Origin: JAFGGG01 sp964634205 | GTDB lineage: Bacteria; Spirochaetota; Spirochaetia; SZUA-6; RPPD01 | Length of the DNA: 64,000 bases | Assembly (NCBI GenBank): GCA_964634205.1 | Contig: CAZWKE010000012.1 | Location: forward strand, 15,587 to 79,586 | Direction: 5' to 3' | In this document: positions 36,901 to 44,526 of the stretch, one piece after another | How the letters are laid out: every line of letters begins with the position of its first letter | Numbering within the stretch: the first letter of the stretch is position 1 | Notes under the pieces: model-generated | Seen by the model: only the letters and a program-made list of their open reading frames with translations | Database searches by the model: none | Told to the model about the DNA's origin: nothing | Made by a program: the position numbers and the translations under genes

Positions 36901-37736
36901 CTTGAATCGTCGGTGATTTTTTTACCTTTTAAATCGGAGAGAAAAAAATCATCCTCAATCCTGGTTTGTTTTGTATGAATCCGGACAAGCTCGATGGAAA
37001 TGTTGTGTAAGGAAAGGGCTGAACTGAGTGTATAAAGAAAAAACGGTGTGTCTTCCGAAACGATATGCAGCCTTGTATATTCCGCATCACTGTTGTTTAT
37101 CTCCAAATGCACCGGGAAAAGAAATTTAGTGGTGGGAAGGTTGAGCTTATTCAGGCTGGAGGCAACCATCTCGTTCACTTTTTGTTTTGCCGCGGCTACT
37201 CCTTCCGCAAGGTTTGTTTCGACAGAGCTTAAGATAATACCTAACTGGTATTCTACCTCTTTGACCCAAATGTCCAGGGGGCGGTCCGAATCGATGCGTC
37301 CGCGAAAGCGGTCGATAATTTTGCGCCGGGTAAAGGGTTCATGCAATACTATATGAGAAGCAACACGTCGTCTTCGCCCTGTTCGTGGGGCCGGAACGTG
37401 TTGTGTCCTGCGATAGGTAAAGATATCACCGGTAATAAAACGAAAACCGTACGAGGACAGAACCCCGGTTATCAGGGAAAATACCGCGGAATAATCAAAT
37501 CCCAGGACGGTAAACTCTATTATGCCTTCAGGCAATGTGTGAAACAAAATATGCACCGGATTTTTTTTTGCCAAACGGGACAGGTGAAGAATGTGCAGGC
37601 AGATGGTATCTACGGAGAATTCCTGAAAATAAAGATCGGGAAGCGCTTCAAGGTGTTCGGTAATAAACTGATCTTTTAACTCCGGAAGTCTGTTTTTAAT
37701 CTCACGAAATCCGGGTTTTGCAGGTGAAACCGTCAT
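33912..37736 (-). CDS. ACT-domain-fused GlnE-like nucleotidyltransferase with swapped halves
   Basis: This is a 1274-residue protein; classical GlnE is about 950. Residues 62-110 and 222-290 resemble the tandem ACT domains of GlnD (HNISIELVRIHT, then DDFFLSDLKGKKI). Two nucleotidyltransferase modules follow: the first with GLGKFGGRALGYASDIELL at 472-490 and VDTRLRPFGKAG at 532, the second with AFGKLGGNELNYSSDIDLL at 985-1003 and VDLRLRPFGQSG at 1043. The first module's flanks look like the GlnE C-terminal (adenylylating) half. The second, with FLRRIEHYLQILEDRQ at 1197, looks like the N-terminal (deadenylylating) half, so the order is reversed. The first metal site reads DxE rather than DxD. 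The likely role is covalent nucleotidylation of glutamine synthetase or PII in response to glutamine. Confidence 0.82.
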   Translation of the reverse strand: MTVSPAKPGFREIKNRLPELKDQFITEHLEALPDLYFQEFSVDTICLHILHLSRLAKKNPVHILFHTLPEGIIEFTVLGFDYSAVFSLITGVLSSYGFRFITGDIFTYRRTQHVPAPRTGRRRRVASHIVLHEPFTRRKIIDRFRGRIDSDRPLDIWVKEVEYQLGIILSSVETNLAEGVAAAKQKVNEMVASSLNKLNLPTTKFLFPVHLEINNSDAEYTRLHIVSEDTPFFLYTLSSALSLHNISIELVRIHTKQTRIEDDFFLSDLKGKKITDDSSLNKVKLSVLLTKQFTFFLGNSPDPYNALYRFESIVSDIVKFPEKGKWYDLLTNHTILNELAHLLGASDFLWEDFIRNQYETLLPMLSTQVTGRRFSKRPSTLASRINTALKPVKSLEEKKIILNRFKDREIYLIDLENILNSHATIKSLSLKLTRLAEEVIKKAFSINYGELVKKYGRPKSVAGLDANYALFGLGKFGGRALGYASDIELLFVYTDNGTTDGKHPITNAEFFEQLMKNSVLFIQAKREGIFQVDTRLRPFGKAGPLACSLENFCRYYGTGGKAHSSERLALVRMRAVGGHTETGALVERLRDEMIYESNVIDPAEVFSLREKQFANAGPSEDFNVKLGPGGLVDIEYSVQLLQVIHGSTLKALRTPLLHNALRELAQAKVLDPEQAERLTRAYYFFRKLINGLRMLRGSARDLLLPSPSSSELMHLARRIGYDYNQELTPHQQLLYDFETCSARVRLFVEQYFGREHLPSKEVGNIADIILSRQISSAFTERVLSKIGFKQTERAFTNLINLAGSDKVRESFIGIAVLAGDMLSRKPDPDMALNNWERFVRETSSPLRHFRLLLSQPRRLDILLTLFSVSHFLSDTLIRYPVFFEWVTQPEQLHSVRTLQALKTELSALSKAQLTEDGWKTELRRFRKREILRIAIRDICLEKPLAEIILELSRLAQVIINTALTRIWTARGKSERSLREHFCVMAFGKLGGNELNYSSDIDLLAFFDDSAAMPANAVQTFSAVFEALIQVLDQHTSEGNVYRVDLRLRPFGQSGSLVPSLGGLVDYYRQKAALWEIQALLKIRPVAGNTRLGENLLQHIKPLLTAKTSMGDIIASINNLRQKTVARLSSRQLSRINVKIGLGGIRDIEFLIQGLQRIHAAANPDILNGNTLLSLELLYQAGIISLEKSEHLKRDYIFLRRIEHYLQILEDRQTYELPEQETEKQALAKRVLGERADVKDFDRALGACLSRVREDYTQFIGQTHQTPSQPMVNEK

Positions 37737-38183
37737 TTATTTCAGTTTTTGTACCCCGGCAAGGGGAAAAAGTATTTTATAAATAACCTCAAACAAAACA
37801 ATGATAATTATGAAAGCGATGTAGCAACCCATATTGAGCAGAAAATAGCTGTTCCCGTTTATTATAAACGAGACAATCGACAGGCAGATAAATCCGGCGC
37901 TTATGGGGAGCAGGATGCAGCGCAGGACCAGAAGCATAAATTTTTGGGTGGATTCCTGTTCTTTTATATGTTTATCTTTTATGGGACGAAGCAGAAATAC
38001 AATAAAAAGCAGCACCGCAAAAAAAAGCAGGACCAGGGCGGCGTAGATGATGTAGTAGCACCCGTTTTTATCATCCAAAAAAGAAAGTACAAAAAAACTC
38101 CCGATCGCCATGATACAATATACCGCCATGGATTTTGCGAAAATAATAAAAATAATGGCTGCGTGTTTCACTTTATCCCTCAT
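37737..38183 (-). CDS. Small integral membrane protein
   Basis: 148 residues with four predicted transmembrane helices (about 8-30, 38-62, 82-105 and 115-140), in two pairs separated by a short basic loop containing KDKHIKEQE. No known domain. Its TAA stop is directly followed by the ATG of the GlnE-like gene, so the two are cotranslated or at least cotranscribed, although a functional link is not evident. Confidence 0.7.
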   Translation of the reverse strand: MRDKVKHAAIIFIIFAKSMAVYCIMAIGSFFVLSFLDDKNGCYYIIYAALVLLFFAVLLFIVFLLRPIKDKHIKEQESTQKFMLLVLRCILLPISAGFICLSIVSFIINGNSYFLLNMGCYIAFIIIIVLFEVIYKILFPLAGVQKLK

Positions 38184-38315
38184 AGCTATTCTGCATATTT
38201 ATGGGAAAAATATCAAGTATACCGGTTCATGAAAACACCGGCATCGTAATTATTTTAAATTCTGTCATAAATCTGTTGACTTCTCCCGTATGATTATTTA
38301 CTTTATACATAAAAG

Positions 38316-38336
38316 TTACTTTGAAGTACAAAGTAA
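38316..38336. promoter_or_regulatory. Perfect palindromic operator candidate upstream of the Lol-like operon
   Basis: TTACTTTG (38316-38323) and CAAAGTAA (38329-38336) are perfect inverted repeats with a 5-base spacer AAGTA. A TATACA box at 38304-38309 sits just upstream, so the palindrome would cover the transcription start. The second gene of the operon encodes a winged-helix regulator, which makes autoregulation likely. Confidence 0.65.
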
Positions 38337-38360
38337 TAACCTGTGCTGAAGGAGCATACT

Positions 38361-38975
38361 ATGAAAGAGGATAGCAGGGTGGGGCGTGAAAAACAATATT
38401 TGGATGACTTGAAAACCATAAAAGAGCTGCTGATCGATGTTGAGGAAAAACCGCTGGTTGAGTCCTGGGCGTTTTTTACCTGGGGCTTCTGTGTGGTAAT
38501 CGGGAGTGTAATCCATTACTTTACCGAGGTGTATCTTGGTTTCAAGACCTTTGACCTTATTGTAAAGGTATGGCTGCCGGTTGTGCTGGTGGGAGGATTT
38601 TTTGAAAGTATTGCCTATGTCAAACGCATGTCCAAAGAAGCGATTCCGCTGTTTACCCGTACGATAAAGAAATTTTTCCTGACGTTTGCCACCCTGCTGA
38701 TCGGTTTTGGGGTTATCGCCGGCATTTTTATCGAGTTAAACGCGGCATTTTATATTCCCATTCTCTTAACCCTTTTTATGGGTATCTGTTTTGCCTGTTA
38801 CGCCTATGTATCCGCCAGCTGGATGTATTACCAGGCCTTTTTTCTGATGGTGGTCGGTATACTGCTTTTCGTTTTTGATTTTCACAATTCCTTCACTCCA
38901 CTGGTGGTTGGCGGGGCCATCGGTATCACCTTTATCTGGGGGGGCATCAGCTCACGCAGACAGGAGAAAAAATGA
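38361..38975 (+). CDS. Six-helix membrane protein of the Lol-like operon
   Basis: 204 residues with a charged N-terminal 30 residues and six predicted transmembrane helices, ending in SSRRQEKK. No catalytic motif is visible. I chose ATG 38361 (site AAGGAG at 38349) over the in-frame GTG at 38343. It is the first gene after the palindrome and overlaps the regulator gene by four bases (ATGA). Small membrane proteins paired with this kind of winged-helix regulator are common and may act as its membrane partner (inference). Confidence 0.75.
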   Translation: MKEDSRVGREKQYLDDLKTIKELLIDVEEKPLVESWAFFTWGFCVVIGSVIHYFTEVYLGFKTFDLIVKVWLPVVLVGGFFESIAYVKRMSKEAIPLFTRTIKKFFLTFATLLIGFGVIAGIFIELNAAFYIPILLTLFMGICFACYAYVSASWMYYQAFFLMVVGILLFVFDFHNSFTPLVVGGAIGITFIWGGISSRRQEKK

Positions 38976-39295
38976 AAGCAGACGAACTCTATACACAGTT
39001 CGACAACATTTTTTTTGAAAAGACCCGTCTTTCCATTATGACCGTTCTCTATAAAGAACAACGGGTTTCGTTTAACCGCTTTAAGAAAATACTGGGGGCA
39101 ACCGACGGGGCCCTGTATACGCATCTAAAGAAATTAATCGCGGCAGCATACATTACCTATAAAAAGACCGTCGCCGGTGATTCGGCCGAAACCGTCTATT
39201 CATTAACCAAAAAAGGAAAAGACAACTTTAAGCATTATCTGACTTTTCTGGAAAATACCATCATGGGAAACCAAGAAGGAGGTACAAACCTATGA
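38972..39295 (+). CDS. Winged-helix transcriptional regulator (HTH_34/MarR-like fold)
   Basis: 107 residues. The pattern ARLSIMTVLYKEQRVSF (here TRLSIM), then FKKILGATDGALYTHLKKLIAAAYI and a wing TVYSLTKKGKDNF, is that of small winged-helix DNA-binding proteins that end their transcripts with a membrane gene. The recognition helix is near residues 40-55. The palindrome at 38316 is the natural binding site. ATGA overlaps at both ends show tight coupling with both neighbours. Confidence 0.85.
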   Translation: MKADELYTQFDNIFFEKTRLSIMTVLYKEQRVSFNRFKKILGATDGALYTHLKKLIAAAYITYKKTVAGDSAETVYSLTKKGKDNFKHYLTFLENTIMGNQEGGTNL

Positions 39296-40056
39296 AAATA
39301 ATTATCAAGGGTATTGTCTCAATGTTATTTTTTTCTGCCTGTATCGTGCTGGTAAGCGGACAGTCACCGCCGGGCCAGGTCAGGCAGATTGTGAAAAAAA
39401 TGGATGAGTTGTATCGCAGTACTACCAGTAAGGCGCTGATGGAGATGGAGATCAGCACCCCGCAGTGGCAGCGAACGCTGAAAATCCAGGCCTGGAGCAG
39501 CGGAATGAAGAAAACATTTATGCGCATTCTGGAACCAAAAAAAGAGCGGGGCATGGCAACCCTGCGCATCGGCAATGAGATGTGGAACTTTCTGCCGAAG
39601 ACGAACAAGATCATAAAAATACCGCCGTCTATGATGATGGGATCATGGATGGGGTCCGATTTTACCAATGATGATCTGGTAAAGGAGTTTACCTTTATTG
39701 ATGATTATACCTTCGAAATGACCACGGTCAGTCAGCCGGAAAAAGGACTGCTTTACGTAAAATGTACACCCAAAAAAGATGTCCCTATTGTCTGGGGGTA
39801 TGTGCTGCTGGCGGTAAGGGCAGGGGATTATATGCCGGTTTGGGAAAAATATTTTAATGAAAAGGGTGAGCTTGTGCGTGAAATGCTTTTTAAAGAAATC
39901 AAGCGCTTCGGCAGACGTGAGATCCCGGCGGTGATGGAACTGGTATCCGCCAAAAAACCGGGACATAAAACCGTCGTTCGTTATCTGCAAGCTGAGTTTG
40001 ATATACCTTTAAACTCGGGAATCTTTGGCCTGCGTAATTTACGCAGTGGAATGTAA
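39292..40056 (+). CDS. LolA-like periplasmic protein (outer-membrane lipoprotein-sorting family)
   Basis: This 254-residue protein has a signal peptide (residues 1 to about 23, ending VSGQ). The mature part begins with a helix (VRQIVKKMDELYRS) and continues with long antiparallel strands carrying EPKKERGMATLRIGNEMWNFLP and GSDFTNDDLVKEF. This is the pattern of the LolA-like family, half-barrels that carry acyl chains across the periplasm. In this family the gene often sits beside an exporter. Here it is followed directly by FtsX/LolC-type permeases, a LolD-type ATPase and a barrel. It is not the housekeeping LolA by length. Confidence 0.85.
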   Translation: MKIIIKGIVSMLFFSACIVLVSGQSPPGQVRQIVKKMDELYRSTTSKALMEMEISTPQWQRTLKIQAWSSGMKKTFMRILEPKKERGMATLRIGNEMWNFLPKTNKIIKIPPSMMMGSWMGSDFTNDDLVKEFTFIDDYTFEMTTVSQPEKGLLYVKCTPKKDVPIVWGYVLLAVRAGDYMPVWEKYFNEKGELVREMLFKEIKRFGRREIPAVMELVSAKKPGHKTVVRYLQAEFDIPLNSGIFGLRNLRSGM

Positions 40057-40068
40057 ACGGAGAAAATT

Positions 40069-41280
40069 ATGATTATCAAGATGGCGTTTCGTAATATATT
40101 CAGACAAAAGCGGCGTTCACTGTTGACAGCCTTAAGCATGTTCGGCGGGTTTGTGCTGGCGGTGGTTTTTATCGGCTGGGCGGACGGCAGTTATAACAAT
40201 ATTATCAATAATTTCACCCGCCATAATACCGGGCAGATCCAGATTCATCAGGGGAACTACCTGGACCGTCCCTCTCTCTATAAAACCATCAATGATTATC
40301 CCAAAATTGAAAGGGTCTTAAAATCCATTTCGGAGGTTGACTCCTGGACACCCAGACTCTATTCCGTGGGACTGGTTTCCGTGGGTGACAAATCAAGCGG
40401 GGCCAGAATCATCGGGATCGATCCTGAAGCGGAAAACCGGACAACATCCTTCGACAAGAAAATTGTTGCCGGCAAAGGATTCAGCGGTCCGCTTGCCCAT
40501 GAGGTCATAATCGGCAAGGGATTGGCCAAAATACTGAGCGCCAAGGTCGGTGACAGCATTGTAATTGTATCCCAGGCCGCGGACGGGTCCATCGCCAATG
40601 ACCGCTACACAATCATCGGTCTGGTTGAGTCGGGGAACCCGATGGCGGACCGGAGTTCGTTTTATCTCCCCTTGAAAGTGGCACAGGACCTGCTGGTCCT
40701 GGGGAACAGCATTCATGAAGTGGTGATAACGGTACATCATCTGGGCAGCGTTGCCCCGGTAATAAAACAATTAAAACGCGACCTCGCGGATCCCAAACTT
40801 GATATTGCCCCGTGGCAGGTTTTTGCCAAGTCGTTCTATAAGGCTATGAGCGCAGACAAGCAAGGGATGTGGATTACACTGGTCATTATCGTCATTATTG
40901 TGGCGGTGGGGGTGTTCAATACCGTCCTGATGTCCGTCCTGGAAAGAATCCGGGAGTACGGCGTGCTCAAGGCCGTGGGCACAAAGCCGGGACAGATCAT
41001 CAGACTGGTTTTGGCCGAGGTCAATATTCTGGCCTTATTCTCCGTGCTGTTCGGCATTGTTGCGGGATATTTTATCAACTCTCTGCTCTCCCACGGGGTG
41101 ACCCTCTCTGAAGGATTCTCATACGGTGGAATGATGTTTAAAACCATGAAGGCGGAGATTAACGCAAGAAGTTTTTATATCCCCGCGATCACCGTATTTT
41201 TATCGGCCTTTATTGTGGGCCTGTTCCCGTCGATTAAAGCTGCGCGGACCGATCCGGCAAAATCCATGCGCTTTCACTAA
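40069..41280 (+). CDS. FtsX/LolC-type ABC transporter permease 1
   Basis: 403 residues with the MacB/LolC layout: one N-terminal transmembrane helix (about 18-40, after RNIFRQKRRSLLTALS), a large periplasmic domain, then three helices near 265-295, 315-340 and 365-390. The coupling segment LERIREYGVLKAVGTKPGQI before the second helix is typical. It would form a heterodimer with the next permease and use the ATPase encoded downstream. It acts at the inner membrane to extract or push substrates outward without crossing them itself. Confidence 0.9.
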   Translation: MIIKMAFRNIFRQKRRSLLTALSMFGGFVLAVVFIGWADGSYNNIINNFTRHNTGQIQIHQGNYLDRPSLYKTINDYPKIERVLKSISEVDSWTPRLYSVGLVSVGDKSSGARIIGIDPEAENRTTSFDKKIVAGKGFSGPLAHEVIIGKGLAKILSAKVGDSIVIVSQAADGSIANDRYTIIGLVESGNPMADRSSFYLPLKVAQDLLVLGNSIHEVVITVHHLGSVAPVIKQLKRDLADPKLDIAPWQVFAKSFYKAMSADKQGMWITLVIIVIIVAVGVFNTVLMSVLERIREYGVLKAVGTKPGQIIRLVLAEVNILALFSVLFGIVAGYFINSLLSHGVTLSEGFSYGGMMFKTMKAEINARSFYIPAITVFLSAFIVGLFPSIKAARTDPAKSMRFH

Positions 41281-41290
41281 GGAGGAAACT

Positions 41291-42517
41291 ATGTGGTTTT
41301 ATATCAAGCTTGCCTGGAGAAACATTTTTCGTAATAAACGCAGGACCATTATCGCCAGTACGGCAATCGGTATCGCCCTGGCCTGTTTGTTGTTTTTCGA
41401 TTCGGTGATGATCGGAATGGAGAAAACTATGGTGGAATCCGCCACCGCCACCTTTCTGGGGGATGCTGAAATTCATCGAAAGGGATTCCGTGATAAACAG
41501 GAACCGGACCTGACCATTAATAATCTGGCGGAGGTTACCCACTCCCTGTCTGAGGAAAAGATCGTAGACCGCTTTACCCTGCGTACCTTAAGCATCGGAA
41601 TGATCACCTCACCGGAAAATGTAGAGTCCGTTGTCATGGTCGGTGTCAATCCGAAGACGGAAACCTACCTGTCAACGGTGAATGACGCCGTGACCAAGGG
41701 TAATTTTTTCAAGGGTGATAGTACTCGTGATATTGTCATCGGCGCCGATCTGGCGGATATCCTTCACGTAACACTCGGAGACCGGGTGGTAGTAACGGTT
41801 TCTCAGGCTAAAGGGGGAGACCTTGCCCAGGAACTTTTTATCATTTCCGGTATCTATACAACCGGGGTCAAGGAAATGGACAGCGGGATGGTATTTGTTC
41901 GCCTACCCAAGGCTCAGGCTATGCTGGGTATCCCGGGGCAGGTACACGAGATCGCCGTCAAATTTACCGATATCCATTATGCGTCGAATGACAAGCTTTT
42001 TTTCTGGAACAAATATTCACAGAACGGTAACGAGGCGGTAAGCTGGGGAACGCTGCTGCCGCAGCTGAAGGGGGTGTCCAAATTCACCGGTGTACTCCGC
42101 TTTGTGATGTCGGCTATTCTTATGTTCCTGGTACTGTTCAGTATTATCAATACCCTGTTTATGTCCCTGTATGAACGGCTGTTCGAGCTTGGTGTGCTGC
42201 GGGCGGTGGGGACCAAACCCTGGGGGGTAATCAAGCTGATGCTGAGTGAGGCGGGTGCCCTTGGGGTGTTGAGCATCATTGTAGGGTTGACTATCGGTTT
42301 AATCGTTACCGGGATAACCACTGTAGTAGGAATCGATTACCGGGGAATTGAGTTTGCCGGGACCACCATCCAGCATCTGCTGTACCCGGTAATGAAACCG
42401 TTTCAGTTTATTGTATACCCTATCGGGTTGTTTATCTTTACGATAATTGTCGGGCTGTACCCGGCCTTTGTGGCCGCCCGAATGTCTATTGTGGACGCGA
42501 TTCACAAAAGCCTGTAA
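41291..42517 (+). CDS. FtsX/LolC-type ABC transporter permease 2
   Basis: 408 residues with the same plan as permease 1 and a similar start, AWRNIFRNKRRTIIAS. The conserved coupling segment reads LYERLFELGVLRAVGTKPWGV. I chose ATG 41291, preceded by AAGGAGG, and not the in-frame codon at 41213 inside the upstream gene. It lies 10 bases after permease 1. The two are paralogues by tandem duplication and are probably LolC/LolE-like partners. Confidence 0.9.
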   Translation: MWFYIKLAWRNIFRNKRRTIIASTAIGIALACLLFFDSVMIGMEKTMVESATATFLGDAEIHRKGFRDKQEPDLTINNLAEVTHSLSEEKIVDRFTLRTLSIGMITSPENVESVVMVGVNPKTETYLSTVNDAVTKGNFFKGDSTRDIVIGADLADILHVTLGDRVVVTVSQAKGGDLAQELFIISGIYTTGVKEMDSGMVFVRLPKAQAMLGIPGQVHEIAVKFTDIHYASNDKLFFWNKYSQNGNEAVSWGTLLPQLKGVSKFTGVLRFVMSAILMFLVLFSIINTLFMSLYERLFELGVLRAVGTKPWGVIKLMLSEAGALGVLSIIVGLTIGLIVTGITTVVGIDYRGIEFAGTTIQHLLYPVMKPFQFIVYPIGLFIFTIIVGLYPAFVAARMSIVDAIHKSL

Positions 42518-42532
42518 CAAGGAGGAAAAAAA

Positions 42533-43234
42533 ATGACGAGCAAAAGCGAACAAATTGTAGTAACAAAGGATCTTAAAAAAACCTACAAAGCGGACGGCAT
42601 CCGGGTAGAGGCGGTACGGGGCGTGGACCTGACCATCGAAGCGGGGGAGTTTTCCGCCATTGTCGGTCCCTCCGGCTCCGGGAAGACCACTTTTTTAAAT
42701 ATTATTTCCGGCCTGGACACTCCGACAACCGGTGAAGTGTGGCTGAAAGGGCAGCTGCTTACCAAGTTAAACGACCGGCAGTTGTCCGATCTGCGCCGTG
42801 ATAATATCGGATTTATTTTCCAGGCATATAACCTCATCCCCGTATTGACGGTTGAGGAAAATATCGAGTATATCATGATGCTGCAGGGGGTGCCGAAACT
42901 TGAACGCCACAAACGGGTTTTAAGCATTCTCCGGGAGATGGGATTGGAAGGGCTGGAAAAGCGTTTTCCCCCCAAGCTTTCCGGGGGCCAACAGCAGCGT
43001 GTGGCAATTGCCCGCGCCATGGTGTCCCGACCAACGCTGATCCTGGCCGATGAACCGACCGCGAATCTGGACTCGACCACCGGTACCGGTCTGCTGAAGA
43101 TCATGAAGGAGCTTAACCAGCATCGGGGGATGACCTTTTTGTTTTCAACCCATGATCCCATGGTTATGGACTGGGCCGATAGAGTCATTACCCTGAAAGA
43201 CGGTCATATTGAAAAGGACGAAAGAAAAAACTGA
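42533..43234 (+). CDS. LolD/MacB-type ABC transporter ATPase
   Basis: This 233-residue single ATPase domain has Walker A GPSGSGKTT near residue 44, a Q-loop FQAYNLIP, signature LSGGQQQRVAIARA near 146, Walker B LILADEPT near 167 and a switch His in STHDP. This subfamily energises LolCDE, MacB and FtsEX-type permeases. Its stop overlaps the start of the barrel gene by one base. It would power the two permeases. Confidence 0.95.
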   Translation: MTSKSEQIVVTKDLKKTYKADGIRVEAVRGVDLTIEAGEFSAIVGPSGSGKTTFLNIISGLDTPTTGEVWLKGQLLTKLNDRQLSDLRRDNIGFIFQAYNLIPVLTVEENIEYIMMLQGVPKLERHKRVLSILREMGLEGLEKRFPPKLSGGQQQRVAIARAMVSRPTLILADEPTANLDSTTGTGLLKIMKELNQHRGMTFLFSTHDPMVMDWADRVITLKDGHIEKDERKN

Positions 43235-44508
43235 TGAAAGCACGAACCTTTCTGTTTTGTGTGACGGTGATATTGAGTATGACGCTGCCTCACCTGTACG
43301 CGCAGGATATTTTCTCTTTCAACGGCTATTATAAATCGTTCTTTGTGGTATTCAAACAGCCCGATTACCGGGTGTCCGGGACAACACAGACCTCTCCGCC
43401 ATTGGGATCGGTTGCCGACAAACTACGCCTGCAGTTTGTCGCCGTTCCCCTGGAGTGGCTGTCATTTCACCTGACCTACCAGATCGTTCCCACAATCCAG
43501 GACCCGTCGCTTTTCGGGCAGAGTTTGTTTTTATCCGATTCGGGAGGCGATACCTATCGCCTTATAGACTTTGATTCACGGCTTTACCCGGTAACGGGTG
43601 AGAGTGTGGACAGCTTTGCCTTTTTTCATAACCTGGACCGGCTGAACGCTGTGCTTAAACTGCCCTTCGCCGATATTATCATCGGCCGCCAGGCAATTGC
43701 CTGGGGCAGCGCCCATGTTTTCAATCCCACTGATATCCTGGCACCGTATGCCTTTACCGAGCTCGATACCGAAGAGCGCAGCGGTGTGGACGCCCTGCGC
43801 GTGCGGATTCCCCTGGGGATGCTCGATGAGCTGGATATCGGGTATGTGGCCGGAAAAGACCTTGCATGGGAAAAAAGCGCGGCTTTCGCAAGGGTCAGGG
43901 TAAACATCTGGGATACAGACCTTACCATAATGTCCGCCGCTTTTCGCCAGAACCTCCTGCTTGGTGTGGACATGGCCCGCTCCTTGGGTGGTGCCGGGGT
44001 CTGGCTTGAGGGGGCGTATGTCATGCCCGACCTGTTGAAAGAAGGTACGGGGAGCGGCAGGGAAGACGATTACCTTGGAGTTGCTGTGGGGCTGGATTAT
44101 AATTTCGATTTTAACCTGTATGTTTTTGTTGAATATTATTTTAATTCGGCAGGGAGTAATAACCCGGAGGATTATATTACCGGCAGCACGCATACGGCAT
44201 ACCGTGACGGTGCGGTCTACCTGCTGGGGCAGCATTATATAAACCTGGGACTGACCTATCAGCTGCATCCGCTTATCCCGGTAAGTGCCCTTTTTATGTG
44301 GAACGTAACTGATCTTTCACTCATGGTAAACCTGTCGTTGGAATACAATATCGCCGAGAATATCTACCTGACCGCCGGTACATATATCGGTTTCGGCGCT
44401 GGTCCGGAAAAAATAGAGGTTGCTCCCGGTGTGTATGTGCCGCGACTGAACTCAGAGTTCGGCGCCTATCCGGAAATGGTCTATACCTCTTTTCGTATCT
44501 ATTTTTAG
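43234..44508 (+). CDS. Outer-membrane barrel-like protein at the end of the Lol-like operon
   Basis: This 424-residue protein has a signal peptide of about 23 residues (ending LYAQ). The mature part is strand-rich: a segment IIGRQAIAWGSAHVFNPTDI near residue 150 is a typical barrel motif of porin-like families, and the last residues form the strand FRIYF. It follows the ATPase with overlapping TGATG and so is part of the same transcript. I infer it is the outer-membrane acceptor or exit channel for the substrate handled by the LolA-like protein. Confidence 0.78.
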   Translation: MKARTFLFCVTVILSMTLPHLYAQDIFSFNGYYKSFFVVFKQPDYRVSGTTQTSPPLGSVADKLRLQFVAVPLEWLSFHLTYQIVPTIQDPSLFGQSLFLSDSGGDTYRLIDFDSRLYPVTGESVDSFAFFHNLDRLNAVLKLPFADIIIGRQAIAWGSAHVFNPTDILAPYAFTELDTEERSGVDALRVRIPLGMLDELDIGYVAGKDLAWEKSAAFARVRVNIWDTDLTIMSAAFRQNLLLGVDMARSLGGAGVWLEGAYVMPDLLKEGTGSGREDDYLGVAVGLDYNFDFNLYVFVEYYFNSAGSNNPEDYITGSTHTAYRDGAVYLLGQHYINLGLTYQLHPLIPVSALFMWNVTDLSLMVNLSLEYNIAENIYLTAGTYIGFGAGPEKIEVAPGVYVPRLNSEFGAYPEMVYTSFRIYF

Positions 44509-44526
44509 GGGACGCAAGTCAGGCGT

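Noticed and set aside
43576..44268. A 230-codon minus-strand frame opposite the barrel gene of the Lol-like operon
   Set aside because: It lies wholly within a well-supported gene, and its composition is His/Gln/Lys-rich without any motif.
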